Assembly (NCBI GenBank): GCA_031280325.1
Contig: JAITGW010000141.1
Coordinates: forward strand, 1-5,859
Direction of reading: 5' to 3'
DNA: 5,859 nt
From: Oscillospiraceae bacterium
GTDB taxonomy: Bacteria > Bacillota > Clostridia > Oscillospirales > Oscillospiraceae
This document shows positions 1 to 5,672 of this stretch, piece by piece. Below the pieces are notes generated by a model, which made no database searches, was not told where the DNA came from, and was given only the letters and a program-made list of their open reading frames with translations. Position numbers and translations under genes: made by a program. How positions within the stretch are numbered: the stretch's first letter is position 1; every line of letters starts with the position of its first letter.

Positions 1-538
1 CGACATCAAGCAGGGACATGTGCGCAAACGCGCCCGTCACCTCAAGCTGCGGATGCGCAATTATCGCCTCCGCAAGCAGGGCAAGCTGCGTCCCGGGCTT
101 TGCGCCGAAACGGTTCAGCCCTGTGTTGATCTCGATTTGCACGGGACGCCTGCCCGCGCCGCCGTGTCGGCTGACAACCGCCCGCGCAAAGCGCTCCGCC
201 TGCTGCGGCGAGGACAGCGACGGGATGAGCCCGGCGGAAACGGCCCTAGACTCCAGTCCGTTCGGAACCGCGCCGAGCAGCAGTATGTCACACTTGCGGC
301 CCGCGCCTTGCAAATGGCGGCGCAGAGCCTCTCCCTCGGATAAATGCGCCGCGCCGACGCACGTAAAACGAAGCTCCGACGAGCGCAGCGCGTCAAACAC
401 GCGCGTCATACCCATGCCGTAAGCGTCGTTTTTGAGCACTGGTATAACAGCGACTCCCGGGGGCAGGCTTTTTTGCACCGCCGCCGCGTTCGCCTTGATT
501 TGCGTCAGGTTGACCTCTAGGTATGAGTTATAATGCAT
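1..538 (-). CDS. alr: Alanine racemase, N-terminal part (runs off left edge)
   Basis: PLP-dependent enzyme that interconverts L- and D-alanine in the cytosol, supplying D-Ala for peptidoglycan. Translating the minus strand from the ATG at 538-536 gives 179 residues with no stop before the window edge, about half the usual 370-390 residues. The N-terminal barrel strand carries VLKNDAYGMG (about residues 34-43), the Alr PLP-lysine motif, with K36 the expected Schiff-base lysine and Y40 the usual Tyr four residues later. INTGLNRFG (137-145) matches the family V-D-T-G-M-x-R-x-G segment, with R143 at the conserved Arg. AHMSLLD (172-178) matches the Alr H-F-A-x-A-D region, with H173 conserved. The catalytic Tyr of the C-terminal domain lies outside the window. 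The start is supported by AAGGA (550-546) 7 nt upstream and by a near-consensus promoter. It is transcribed away from the folate operon and has no evident functional link to it. A related PLP racemase is possible but less likely. Confidence 0.92.
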   Translation of the reverse strand, partial: MHYNSYLEVNLTQIKANAAAVQKSLPPGVAVIPVLKNDAYGMGMTRVFDALRSSELRFTCVGAAHLSEGEALRRHLQGAGRKCDILLLGAVPNGLESRAVSAGLIPSLSSPQQAERFARAVVSRHGGAGRRPVQIEINTGLNRFGAKPGTQLALLAEAIIAHPQLEVTGAFAHMSLLDV

Positions 539-569
539 GGCAGCGTCCTTAGTTTTGTCGTTTTTTCGG

Positions 570-598
570 ATTGTACACCTCGATTGACGCGATGTCAA
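570..598 (-). promoter_or_regulatory. Sigma-A promoter for alr
   Basis: Read on the minus strand: a perfect -35 box TTGACA (598-593), a 17-bp spacer (592-576) and a -10 box TACAAT (575-570, five of six consensus bases). Transcription would start near 563, leaving a leader of about 25 nt that contains the ribosome site AAGGA (550-546). Box sequences, spacing and position agree well. Confidence 0.8.
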
Positions 599-650
599 AT
601 GGATGTTTTCTCCGCGCGGGCTGCCGCGTTGTGTCTTGCATAATCCCAAA

Positions 651-670
651 GCGCAAAATGTTGTGTGCGC
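651..670. repeat. Imperfect dyad upstream of metF promoter, related to the leader hairpin
   Basis: GCGCA (651-655) and TGCGC (666-670) form 5-bp inverted arms around a 10-nt centre. The segment 651-672 aligns with 796-818 at 19 of 23 columns with one gap, so the two look like diverged copies of one site. It lies about 78 bp upstream of the metF -35 box and about 53 bp upstream of the alr -35 box. Operator function is inference. Confidence 0.4.
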
Positions 671-747
671 CGCCTCACTCCGAGCAATCCTTTTGTAATT
701 TTCTCTTCCATTTTTGGACTATGTGATTTATTTGACCAACGCCCCCA

Positions 748-776
748 TTTACAACGCAATGAATGTGTGGTATCAT
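748..776 (+). promoter_or_regulatory. Extended -10 sigma-A promoter for the metF operon
   Basis: A -35 box TTTACA (748-753, five of six), a 17-bp spacer (754-770) and a -10 box TATCAT (771-776, five of six), preceded by TGG (768-770), which forms the extended -10 TGN motif common in Gram-positive promoters. Transcription would start near 783, giving a leader of about 87 nt to the metF ATG at 870. Confidence 0.78.
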
Positions 777-794
777 TGCGGCAGTGCGAGTTTT

Positions 795-817
795 GGCGCA
801 CAACGTGTTTGTGCGCC
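795..817 (+). promoter_or_regulatory. Perfect 9-bp stem-loop in the metF leader
   Basis: GGCGCACAA (795-803) pairs perfectly with TTGTGCGCC (809-817) around the 5-nt loop CGTGT, and a T-G pair (794/818) can extend it. It starts about 12 nt after the predicted transcription start. No U tract follows, so it is not a normal intrinsic terminator. It could be a DNA operator for a repressor just downstream of the start site, or an RNA hairpin that stabilises the operon mRNA. The structure is directly visible; the role is unknown. Confidence 0.6.
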
Positions 818-851
818 GTGAAATGAAACGTAACCGTAATACACACATTTG

Positions 852-858
852 AAAGGAG
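852..858 (+). promoter_or_regulatory. Ribosome binding site deciding the metF start
   Basis: AAAGGAG ends 11 nt before the ATG at 870. An upstream in-frame TTG at 849 abuts this site and has no ribosome site of its own, so 870 is the start. The spacing is somewhat long. Confidence 0.75.
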
Positions 859-869
859 CAGCATACCAC

Positions 870-1796
870 ATGTCCAAAGTTACAGACGTTATGAACAAGC
901 GCATGGCATTTTCGTTCGAGGTTTTCCCTCCGAAAACTGACGCGGGAATGGAGAAGCTCTGCGGCGCGGGCGGCGTTCTCGACAAGCTCTGCGCGACGCA
1001 GCCGGACTATATCTCCTGCACCTATGGCGCGGGCGGCGGCAACGTCGGCCTGAATGTCGAAGTTTGCAAATCCATCAAGGCGCACAAGGGTGTAATCCCG
1101 ATCACGCACTTCACCTGCATCGGCCACACGAAGGACTCTATCCGCGATCAGCTTCAGAACTACCTTGACAATGGCGTAAACCACATCCTCGCGCTGCGCG
1201 GCGACCTTCCTTTCGGCTGGACCGGCACAGGCGGCGAGCTTCATTACGCAACAGAGCTTGTCGCGTTCATCCGCAAGGAGTTCGGCGATAAGTTTACAAT
1301 CGGCGTCGCCGGCTCGCCGGAGGGTCACATCACCTGCCGTTCTATCGAAGCGGACATTGCCTACTTAAAGCAGAAGCAGGACAACGGCGCGGACTTTATC
1401 ATGACGCAGCTGTGCTGGGATATGGATCAGTTCCGCTGGTGGCGCGACGCGATTGCGGCCGCCGGCATCACCATGCCGATTGATGTGGGCATCATGCCTG
1501 TCCTCTCGATTGACTCCGTCGTGAACATGGCTCTCTCCCGCAATGGCTGCGTCATGCCGCGCGAGCTTGCGGAGATCATCTCCAAGCACTGGATTTTCCC
1601 GAACCCGTTCGCGCCGAACGACGCCGGCGCAGAGGAAAAGAAGGCCGCGTTCAAGGAGGTCGGAATCGAATATACCGTTCGTCTCATCGACGAATACCGC
1701 GTGGCGGGCATCCACGGCATCCACCTCTACGCGCTTAACAAATATGACGACGTGGCAACGATCATCAAGGAATCCGGTCTGATCGACCGCGTGTAA
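870..1796 (+). CDS. metF: 5,10-methylenetetrahydrofolate reductase
   Basis: Flavoprotein that reduces 5,10-methylene-THF to 5-methyl-THF in the cytosol, here the fourth chemical step from formate to a methyl-corrinoid. The protein is 308 residues, close to the roughly 290-310 of single-domain bacterial MetF. Motifs in order: FSFEVFPPK (14-22), with E17 at the catalytic Glu (E28 of E. coli MetF); SCTYGAGGG (49-57); THFTCIGHT (79-87); ILALRGDLP (106-114), with D112 at the flavin/folate Asp; IGVAGSPEGH (144-153); IMTQLCWD (177-184), with Q180 at the folate-binding Gln; DVGIMPV (205-211); GIHLYALNKYD (283-293). There is no signal peptide, membrane segment or C-terminal regulatory domain. It is first in a rightward cluster and is followed 155 nt later by fhs. 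Acetogen MetF proteins often work with MetV and an electron-donating partner; no metV is visible here, so the electron donor is unknown. The family call is secure. Confidence 0.96.
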   Translation: MSKVTDVMNKRMAFSFEVFPPKTDAGMEKLCGAGGVLDKLCATQPDYISCTYGAGGGNVGLNVEVCKSIKAHKGVIPITHFTCIGHTKDSIRDQLQNYLDNGVNHILALRGDLPFGWTGTGGELHYATELVAFIRKEFGDKFTIGVAGSPEGHITCRSIEADIAYLKQKQDNGADFIMTQLCWDMDQFRWWRDAIAAAGITMPIDVGIMPVLSIDSVVNMALSRNGCVMPRELAEIISKHWIFPNPFAPNDAGAEEKKAAFKEVGIEYTVRLIDEYRVAGIHGIHLYALNKYDDVATIIKESGLIDRV

Positions 1797-1951
1797 ACAG
1801 AGCAAGTCCCCGCGCGGCCCCAAAATTTTGACCGCAAAAGCTTGCCGTCAGGCAAAGCGCGGCGAGCGGCGGCACTACCGCGTGTAGGGCAAGCGATCCG
1901 CGCGAAGCGCCACGGCAAAATACAAGCGGAGTAATGCAGGAGGAAAATACT
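1797..1951 (+). other. metF-fhs intergenic spacer with small inverted repeats
   Basis: 155 nt without a gene. Visible elements are a 10-bp palindrome CAAAATTTTG (1821-1830) and a bulged hairpin with GCTTGCC (1840-1846), loop GTCA and GGCAAAGC (1851-1858). No U tract follows the hairpin, so there is no clear terminator. No convincing internal promoter is seen, so fhs is probably read through from the metF promoter. Confidence 0.5.
1938..1943 (+). promoter_or_regulatory. Ribosome binding site deciding the fhs start
   Basis: A full-consensus AGGAGG sits 8 nt before the ATG at 1952. An upstream in-frame ATG at 1934 overlaps the site itself, so it is not used. Confidence 0.88.
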
Positions 1952-3661
1952 ATGGCTGAAATTAAGTCAGATATCCAAATCGCGCAGGAGCAGGCAGGCA
2001 ACATGAAGCACATCCGTGAGATCGCGCAGGTCGCGGCCGTTCCCGAGAAATACCTTGAGCAGTATGGCAACTACAAGGCGAAGGTTGACTATAACATTCT
2101 AAACGACCTTAAAGACAAGCCGGACGGCAAGCTGATTCTCGTCACGGCTATCACTCCGACCCCCGCCGGAGAGGGCAAGACGACGACAACGGTCGGTCTC
2201 GGCGACGGTCTTCGCAAAATCGGCAAGAAATCCAGTATCGCCCTGCGCGAGCCGAGCCTCGGTCCGGTGTTCGGCGTCAAGGGCGGCGCCGCCGGCGGCG
2301 GATACGCTCAGGTCGTTCCCATGGAGGACATTAACCTCCACTTCACGGGTGATTTCCACGCGATCGGCGCCGCGAACAACCTTCTCGCCGCGATGATCGA
2401 CAACCACATCTGGCACGGCAACGCGCTGAACATCGACCCGCGCAAGATCACGTGGCGCCGCTGCGTCGATATGAACGACCGCCAGCTGCGCAACATCGTG
2501 GACGGGCTCGGCGGCAAAGCCAACGGATCCCCGCGCGAGGACGGATATGACATCACCGTCGCGTCGGAGATTATGGCTGTTCTGTGCCTCGCCAAGGACG
2601 TGACCGATCTTAAAGAGCGCCTCGCGCGCATTATCGTCGGATATACCTATGACGACGCGGACAAGAACCAAAAGCCCGTCACCTGCGGCGACCTCAAGGC
2701 GCAGGGCGCGATGGCGGCGCTTCTCAAGGACGCGCTGAAGCCGAACCTTGTCCAGACGCTTGAAAATACCCCCGCGTTCGTTCACGGCGGTCCGTTCGCG
2801 AACATCGCCCACGGCTGCAATTCCGTCACCGCAACGCGTATCGCCCTCAAGCTCGGCGAATACTGCGTTACGGAGGCGGGCTTCGGCGCAGATCTCGGCG
2901 CGGAAAAGTTCCTTGACATTAAATGCCGTATGGCGGGGCTGAAGCCCGACGCCGTCGTAGTCGTCGCGACCGTCCGCGCGCTTAAAATGCACGGCGGCGT
3001 GCCGAAAAACGAGCTTGGCAACGGCGAGAATCTTGACGCGCTTAAAAAAGGTCTCCCGAATCTTCTCCAGCATGTCGAAAACATCACGACAGTCTATAAG
3101 CTCCCCGCCGTCGTCGCGATCAACGCGTTCCCGACTGACACAAAGGCGGAGCTTGACCTTGTCGAGGCAGAGTGCAAAAAGCTCGGCGTTAACGTCGCCC
3201 TGTCCGAGGTTTGGGCACACGGCGGCGACGGCGGCGTCGCCCTGGCGAAGGAAGTTGTCCGTCTTGCCGAGTCCGGCGCGCCGAACAGCTTCACGTTCAG
3301 CTATGACGACAATGCGACAATCCTCGAAAAGCTTGAGGCAATCGCGAAGAAGATCTATCGCGCCGACGCTGTCGAGCTTGTCGGCAGCGCCGTAAAGCAG
3401 ATTAAGGAGCTTGAGGCTCTCGGCTTCGGCAAAGCGCCGATTTGCATGGCAAAAACGCAGTACAGCTTCTCGGACGACGCGGCGAAGCTCGGCGCCCCGC
3501 GCGGCTTTAAGGTCACGGTGCGCAATCTCAAAATCTCGGCGGGCGCCGGCTTCATCGTCGCGCTCACAGGCGATATCATGACGATGCCGGGTCTGTCAAA
3601 ATCTCCCGCGGCGGAGCGTATTGACGTTGACGCAAACGGTAAAATCAGCGGATTGTTCTAG
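1952..3661 (+). CDS. fhs: Formate--tetrahydrofolate ligase (10-formyl-THF synthetase)
   Basis: Joins formate to THF using ATP, giving 10-formyl-THF; this is the entry step of the methyl branch. The protein is 569 residues, slightly above the usual 555-560. Most of the excess is short insertions, for example near 235-240 (DADKNQ) and near 418-422. The ATP-binding loop [13 protein letters not shown] (68-80) has K76 at the P-loop lysine. [10 protein letters not shown] (99-108) and [20 protein letters not shown] (111-130) are near-invariant formate/ATP-site segments. [20 protein letters not shown] (271-290), [14 protein letters not shown] (307-320) and [13 protein letters not shown] (337-349) are family signatures. 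[11 protein letters not shown] (499-509) and [12 protein letters not shown] (543-554) match the C-terminal folate region. The closest resemblance I can judge is to clostridial and acetogen enzymes. All expected motifs are intact, so it should be active. Homotetrameric, monovalent-cation-stimulated behaviour is family knowledge. Confidence 0.98.
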   Translation: MAEIKSDIQIAQEQAGNMKHIREIAQVAAVPEKYLEQYGNYKAKVDYNILNDLKDKPDGKLILVTAITPTPAGEGKTTTTVGLGDGLRKIGKKSSIALREPSLGPVFGVKGGAAGGGYAQVVPMEDINLHFTGDFHAIGAANNLLAAMIDNHIWHGNALNIDPRKITWRRCVDMNDRQLRNIVDGLGGKANGSPREDGYDITVASEIMAVLCLAKDVTDLKERLARIIVGYTYDDADKNQKPVTCGDLKAQGAMAALLKDALKPNLVQTLENTPAFVHGGPFANIAHGCNSVTATRIALKLGEYCVTEAGFGADLGAEKFLDIKCRMAGLKPDAVVVVATVRALKMHGGVPKNELGNGENLDALKKGLPNLLQHVENITTVYKLPAVVAINAFPTDTKAELDLVEAECKKLGVNVALSEVWAHGGDGGVALAKEVVRLAESGAPNSFTFSYDDNATILEKLEAIAKKIYRADAVELVGSAVKQIKELEALGFGKAPICMAKTQYSFSDDAAKLGAPRGFKVTVRNLKISAGAGFIVALTGDIMTMPGLSKSPAAERIDVDANGKISGLF

Positions 3662-3672
3662 GCTTTAGGTGC

Positions 3673-3703
3673 GAGGGCGGCGCAAATCAATTTCGCCGCC
3701 CTC
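3673..3703 (+). promoter_or_regulatory. Strong 10-bp stem-loop between fhs and fchA
   Basis: GAGGGCGGCG (3673-3682) pairs perfectly with CGCCGCCCTC (3694-3703). Inside the 11-nt loop, AAA (3684-3686) and TTT (3691-3693) can add three more pairs around TCAA. It begins 11 nt after the fhs stop. The stem has terminator strength, but the following bases are GC-rich with no U tract. It is therefore more likely a 3' stabiliser, processing point or partial attenuator than an efficient intrinsic terminator. The rest of the 135-nt gap shows only the fchA ribosome site. Confidence 0.65.
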
Positions 3704-3782
3704 ACGCGCGCCGAGTAATTCCCGCGGAGCCTTATGCGGACAACATTGCGGGAGCGCCGCGCAAAATATCTCCAAACAACAA

Positions 3783-3788
3783 AAGGGG
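3783..3788 (+). promoter_or_regulatory. Ribosome binding site deciding the fchA start
   Basis: AAGGGG, embedded in an A-rich stretch, lies 8 nt before the ATG at 3797. An in-frame ATG at 3734 would add 21 residues outside the family alignment and lacks a ribosome site, so 3797 is preferred. Confidence 0.8.
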
Positions 3789-3796
3789 AAACACCA

Positions 3797-4417
3797 ATGT
3801 CGTTTCAAAAAACACCGATCAGCGAATTTATTGACGTACTCGCCTCCAAGGCGGCGGTTCCCGGCGGAGGCGGCGCGTCCGCTCTCGTCGGCGCCGTCGG
3901 CATGGCGCTTGGCAACATGGTCGGCTCGCTGACCGTCGGCAAGAAGAAATACGCCGAGGTCGAAGCGGAGATCATCGCCCTGGGCGAAAAATCGCAGGCG
4001 CTTGAAGCGGAGCTTCTTCGCCTTATGGACGAGGACGCCGTCGTATTCGAGCCGCTTTCCAAGGCTTACGGCATCCCTAAGGACGACCCCACCCGCGATA
4101 AGGTCATGGAGGACGCGCTGAAGCTCGCGTGCAGCGTCCCCATGGACATCATGCGCCGCTGCGCCGACGCGATTGACATTATCGCGGAGTATGCCGCAAA
4201 GGGCAGCGCGCTCGCGATTTCGGACGCGGGCGTCGGCGTCGCGTTTGCGCGCGCGGCAATCAACGGCGCGAGCCTGAATGTGTTCATCAATACAAAGGCG
4301 ATGACCGATAAGGCTTACGCCGCGGGACTCGAGACGGAGGCAGACGCGCTTTTAGCCAAGTACAACGCAAAGGCCGGCGATATTTACGCAGCCGTAGTTG
4401 CAAGGCTGCGCGGATAG
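3797..4417 (+). CDS. fchA: Cyclodeaminase/cyclohydrolase family protein; methenyl-THF cyclohydrolase FchA
   Basis: Member of the formimino-THF cyclodeaminase family (the C-terminal domain of mammalian FTCD). In clostridia these small proteins act as 5,10-methenyl-THF cyclohydrolase and/or formimino-THF cyclodeaminase. The protein is 206 residues, typical for the stand-alone form. Visible motifs: VPGGGGASALVGAVGMALG (21-39), the glycine-rich folate-binding helix-start motif; MVGSLTVGKKKY (41-52); LMDEDAVVFE (76-85), with D80 aligning with the conserved Asp; CSVPMDIM (112-119); and ISDAGVGVAFARAAINGASL (141-160), with D143 conserved, followed by NVFINTKAMTD (161-171). The helical composition fits the all-alpha fold. 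There is no membrane segment. It lies between fhs and folD, so interconverting 10-formyl- and 5,10-methenyl-THF is the obvious role; no histidine-degradation gene is nearby to argue for formimino chemistry. The neighbouring FolD lacks cyclohydrolase residues, which makes this gene likely essential for flux. Confidence 0.93.
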   Translation: MSFQKTPISEFIDVLASKAAVPGGGGASALVGAVGMALGNMVGSLTVGKKKYAEVEAEIIALGEKSQALEAELLRLMDEDAVVFEPLSKAYGIPKDDPTRDKVMEDALKLACSVPMDIMRRCADAIDIIAEYAAKGSALAISDAGVGVAFARAAINGASLNVFINTKAMTDKAYAAGLETEADALLAKYNAKAGDIYAAVVARLRG

Positions 4418-4626
4418 ATAAAAAAAGGTCAAGCTTGCTTTGCGCAATTCCCTGGCGCAAAAGGCTTGCTGCGCGGATTGTGCGTGTCACAGAAATAATT
4501 TTATCGGCCTCGACGCGATTGATTCTGCGGACGGCGCGCGAGAAACACGGCGGTTCGGATCGCCGCGAAAACACGGGATGCGGAAGAATCTCTCCCGGAA
4601 AAATCCTCAAAGGAGAAATTAAAAAA
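4418..4626 (+). other. fchA-folD intergenic spacer with hairpin
   Basis: 209 nt without a credible gene. A 7-bp hairpin is formed by TTTGCGC (4439-4445) and GCGCAAA (4455-4461) around a 9-nt loop. A smaller one pairs CGGCG (4548-4552) with CGCCG (4561-4565). CGCAAAAGGCTTGC (4456-4469) nearly matches CGCAAAAGCTTGC (1833-1845) in the metF-fhs spacer. Neither hairpin has a U tract. The frame upstream of the folD ATG is open back to 4435, but its translation (Arg- and Ser-rich) does not fit the FolD family. Confidence 0.5.
4609..4615 (+). promoter_or_regulatory. Ribosome binding site deciding the folD start
   Basis: AAAGGAG lies 11 nt before the ATG at 4627, with an A-rich spacer. This supports a 283-residue FolD rather than the frame-open extension of 64 residues starting upstream. 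Confidence 0.8.
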
Positions 4627-5478
4627 ATGGCAAATCTGTTAAAAGGCAAGGACGTTGCCGACGCGCTGAACGCGAAGATGGCGGCCGACGTTGACGCGCT
4701 GCGCAATAAGGGCGTCACCCCGACTCTGGCAATTTTGCGCGTGGGAGAGCGTCCTGACGACATTTCCTATGAAAAGGGCGCGACGAAAATGTGCGAGGCT
4801 GTCGGCGTCGCCGTAAAAAACATATTGCTGCCGAGCGAAGCTACTCAGGCGGCGCTGCTCGCGTCGATCGACGCGCTGAACAAGGACTCGTCGATTCACG
4901 GCGTTTTGATGTTCCGCCCCCTTCCCAAGCATCTGAACGAGGAGGAGGCGCGCTGCGCCCTCGCCCCGGAAAAGGACGTTGACGGTATCACGGACGGGAG
5001 CATTGTCGGCGTGTTCACGAACAACGGTCAGGGCTATCCGCCCTGTACGGCGCAGGCTTGTATGGAAATTCTCGCGCATTACGGCGTTGAATTGTCCGGC
5101 AAGCGCGCCGTTGTCGTCGGGCGCAGCCTCGTCATCGGCAAGCCTGTGGCTCAAATGCTGCTCGCGAAGAATGCTACGGTTACAACGTGCCACACTAAAA
5201 CCGCCGATATGCCGTCCGTCACAAAGGGCGCCGACATTGTCGTCGTCGCGGCCGGCAAGGCCGGCGCCGTCACCGGCGCGTATCTCGCGCCGGGGCAGTA
5301 TGTCGTTGATGTGGGAATCAACTTCAATGACGAGGGCAAGATGTGCGGAGATGTGAAATTTGACGAGGCGGAGGTCATCGTCGAGGCGATCACTCCCGTC
5401 CCCGGCGGCGTCGGCGCCGTCACCACGAGCGTTCTTGTCTCCCATGTCGTTGACGCCGCGAAAAAGGCTTCGAAATAA
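4627..5478 (+). CDS. folD: Methylene-THF dehydrogenase (FolD), apparently without cyclohydrolase residues
   Basis: Interconverts 5,10-methenyl- and 5,10-methylene-THF using NAD(P)(H). The protein is 283 residues, normal for FolD. The N-terminal catalytic domain has RVGERPDD (38-45) and Y48, the conserved folate-stacking Tyr. HGVLMFRPLPKH (91-102) corresponds to the G-I-L-V-Q-L-P-L-P loop, and PEKDVDG (114-120) carries the conserved D119. The dinucleotide domain has VVVGRSLVIGKP (162-173) and ATVTTCHTKT (183-192). TPVPGGVGAVTTSVL (256-270) is the C-terminal signature, with Ala-Val in place of Pro-Met. Oddity: canonical FolD has Lys four residues after the Tyr (K54 in E. coli, K56 in human), but here that position is A52. 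The Gln of the P-L-P loop (Q100 in human) is F96. These two residues matter mainly for cyclohydrolase activity, while the Asp is retained. This variant resembles a clostridial FolD subgroup. With fchA immediately upstream, it is probably mainly a dehydrogenase. The family call is firm; loss of cyclohydrolase is inference. Confidence 0.95.
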   Translation: MANLLKGKDVADALNAKMAADVDALRNKGVTPTLAILRVGERPDDISYEKGATKMCEAVGVAVKNILLPSEATQAALLASIDALNKDSSIHGVLMFRPLPKHLNEEEARCALAPEKDVDGITDGSIVGVFTNNGQGYPPCTAQACMEILAHYGVELSGKRAVVVGRSLVIGKPVAQMLLAKNATVTTCHTKTADMPSVTKGADIVVVAAGKAGAVTGAYLAPGQYVVDVGINFNDEGKMCGDVKFDEAEVIVEAITPVPGGVGAVTTSVLVSHVVDAAKKASK

Positions 5479-5593
5479 CAGCATAAACTGCGGCGTTGCG
5501 GCGCGATTTCCTGCCGGACGGCGGCTGTTATGCGTTTTATCCCCTCAGAAAACGCTTTGCGCGCCCTCTCTGCGGCAAAACTTTCCGCATATG

Positions 5594-5615
5594 CCGCGCG
5601 CAAGCGCGGACTTTT
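5594..5615 (+). terminator. Possible weak intrinsic terminator after folD
   Basis: CCGCGC (5594-5599) and GCGCGG (5604-5609) form a perfect 6-bp GC stem around the tetraloop GCAA, followed by AC and TTTT (5612-5615). The stem is stable but the U tract is only four residues and interrupted from the stem. Partial termination or an mRNA 3' end is plausible; this is the best terminator-like site in the operon. Confidence 0.4.
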
Positions 5616-5642
5616 CCCCGCTGCGCGCAAACATCGTAAGAT

Positions 5643-5672
5643 TTTACAAAAATTTTAGTAAAAACATATTGT
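5643..5672 (+). promoter_or_regulatory. Possible promoter for the methyltransferase gene, inside an AT-rich dyad
   Basis: TTTACA (5643-5648) and TATTGT (5667-5672, four of six) with an 18-bp spacer would start transcription near 5679, about 14 nt before the ATG. That would place the start within the ribosome site, giving a very short leader, which weakens the call. A 22-bp dyad, TTTTAC (5642-5647) with GTAAAA (5658-5663), overlaps the -35 box. The local AT richness in a GC-rich window supports some regulatory role. Confidence 0.3.

Larger units (their letters stand above)
539..869. other. Divergent intergenic region between alr and metF
   Basis: A 331-nt stretch with no credible gene. It holds the alr promoter (570-598, minus), the metF promoter (748-776, plus), a perfect hairpin in the metF leader (795-817) and a weaker related dyad (651-670). 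The stretch 672-747 is T-rich on the plus strand and shows nothing else recognisable. I looked for SAM-I, THF and cobalamin riboswitch core motifs ahead of metF and saw none. Open frames here on the minus strand lack ribosome sites and run into the antisense of metF. Confidence 0.75.

Noticed and set aside
18..422. Plus-strand open frames over the left 420 bases
   Set aside because: Their translations are low-complexity Arg/Ser/Pro-rich, while the minus strand encodes clear alanine racemase motifs with promoter and ribosome site.
732..760. Alternative metF promoter using TTGACC at 732-737
   Set aside because: At 17 bp spacing the -10 would be CGCAAT, matching only three bases. The TTTACA/TGG-TATCAT pair at 748-776 is much better.
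539..869. SAM, THF or cobalamin riboswitch upstream of metF
   Set aside because: None of the conserved core motifs I know for these classes could be found by eye. A covariance-model search would be decisive.
675..1328. Minus-strand open frame running from within metF into the intergenic region
   Set aside because: Antisense to conserved metF motifs, with no family resemblance and no ribosome site.
1828..1856. Possible internal promoter with TTGACC at 1828-1833 before fhs
   Set aside because: No acceptable -10 box lies 16-18 bp downstream.
2099..3220. Long minus-strand open frame (373 codons) antisense to fhs
   Set aside because: It lies wholly opposite a clearly conserved gene, has no ribosome site, and its translation has no recognisable domain. 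High third-position G+C commonly leaves the antisense frame open.
4387..4410. Stem-loop CGCAGCC/GGCTGCG at the 3' end of fchA as a terminator
   Set aside because: It lies inside the coding sequence, has a 10-nt loop, and is followed by an A-rich rather than U-rich stretch.
4478..4504. Possible internal promoter before folD (TTGTGC and TTTTAT)
   Set aside because: The -35 match is poor, the spacer is only 15 bp, and no other support is visible.
4639..5484. Minus-strand open frame (281 codons) antisense to folD
   Set aside because: Mirror of the conserved folD reading frame, with an Arg/Asp-rich composition typical of antisense translation and no start signals.
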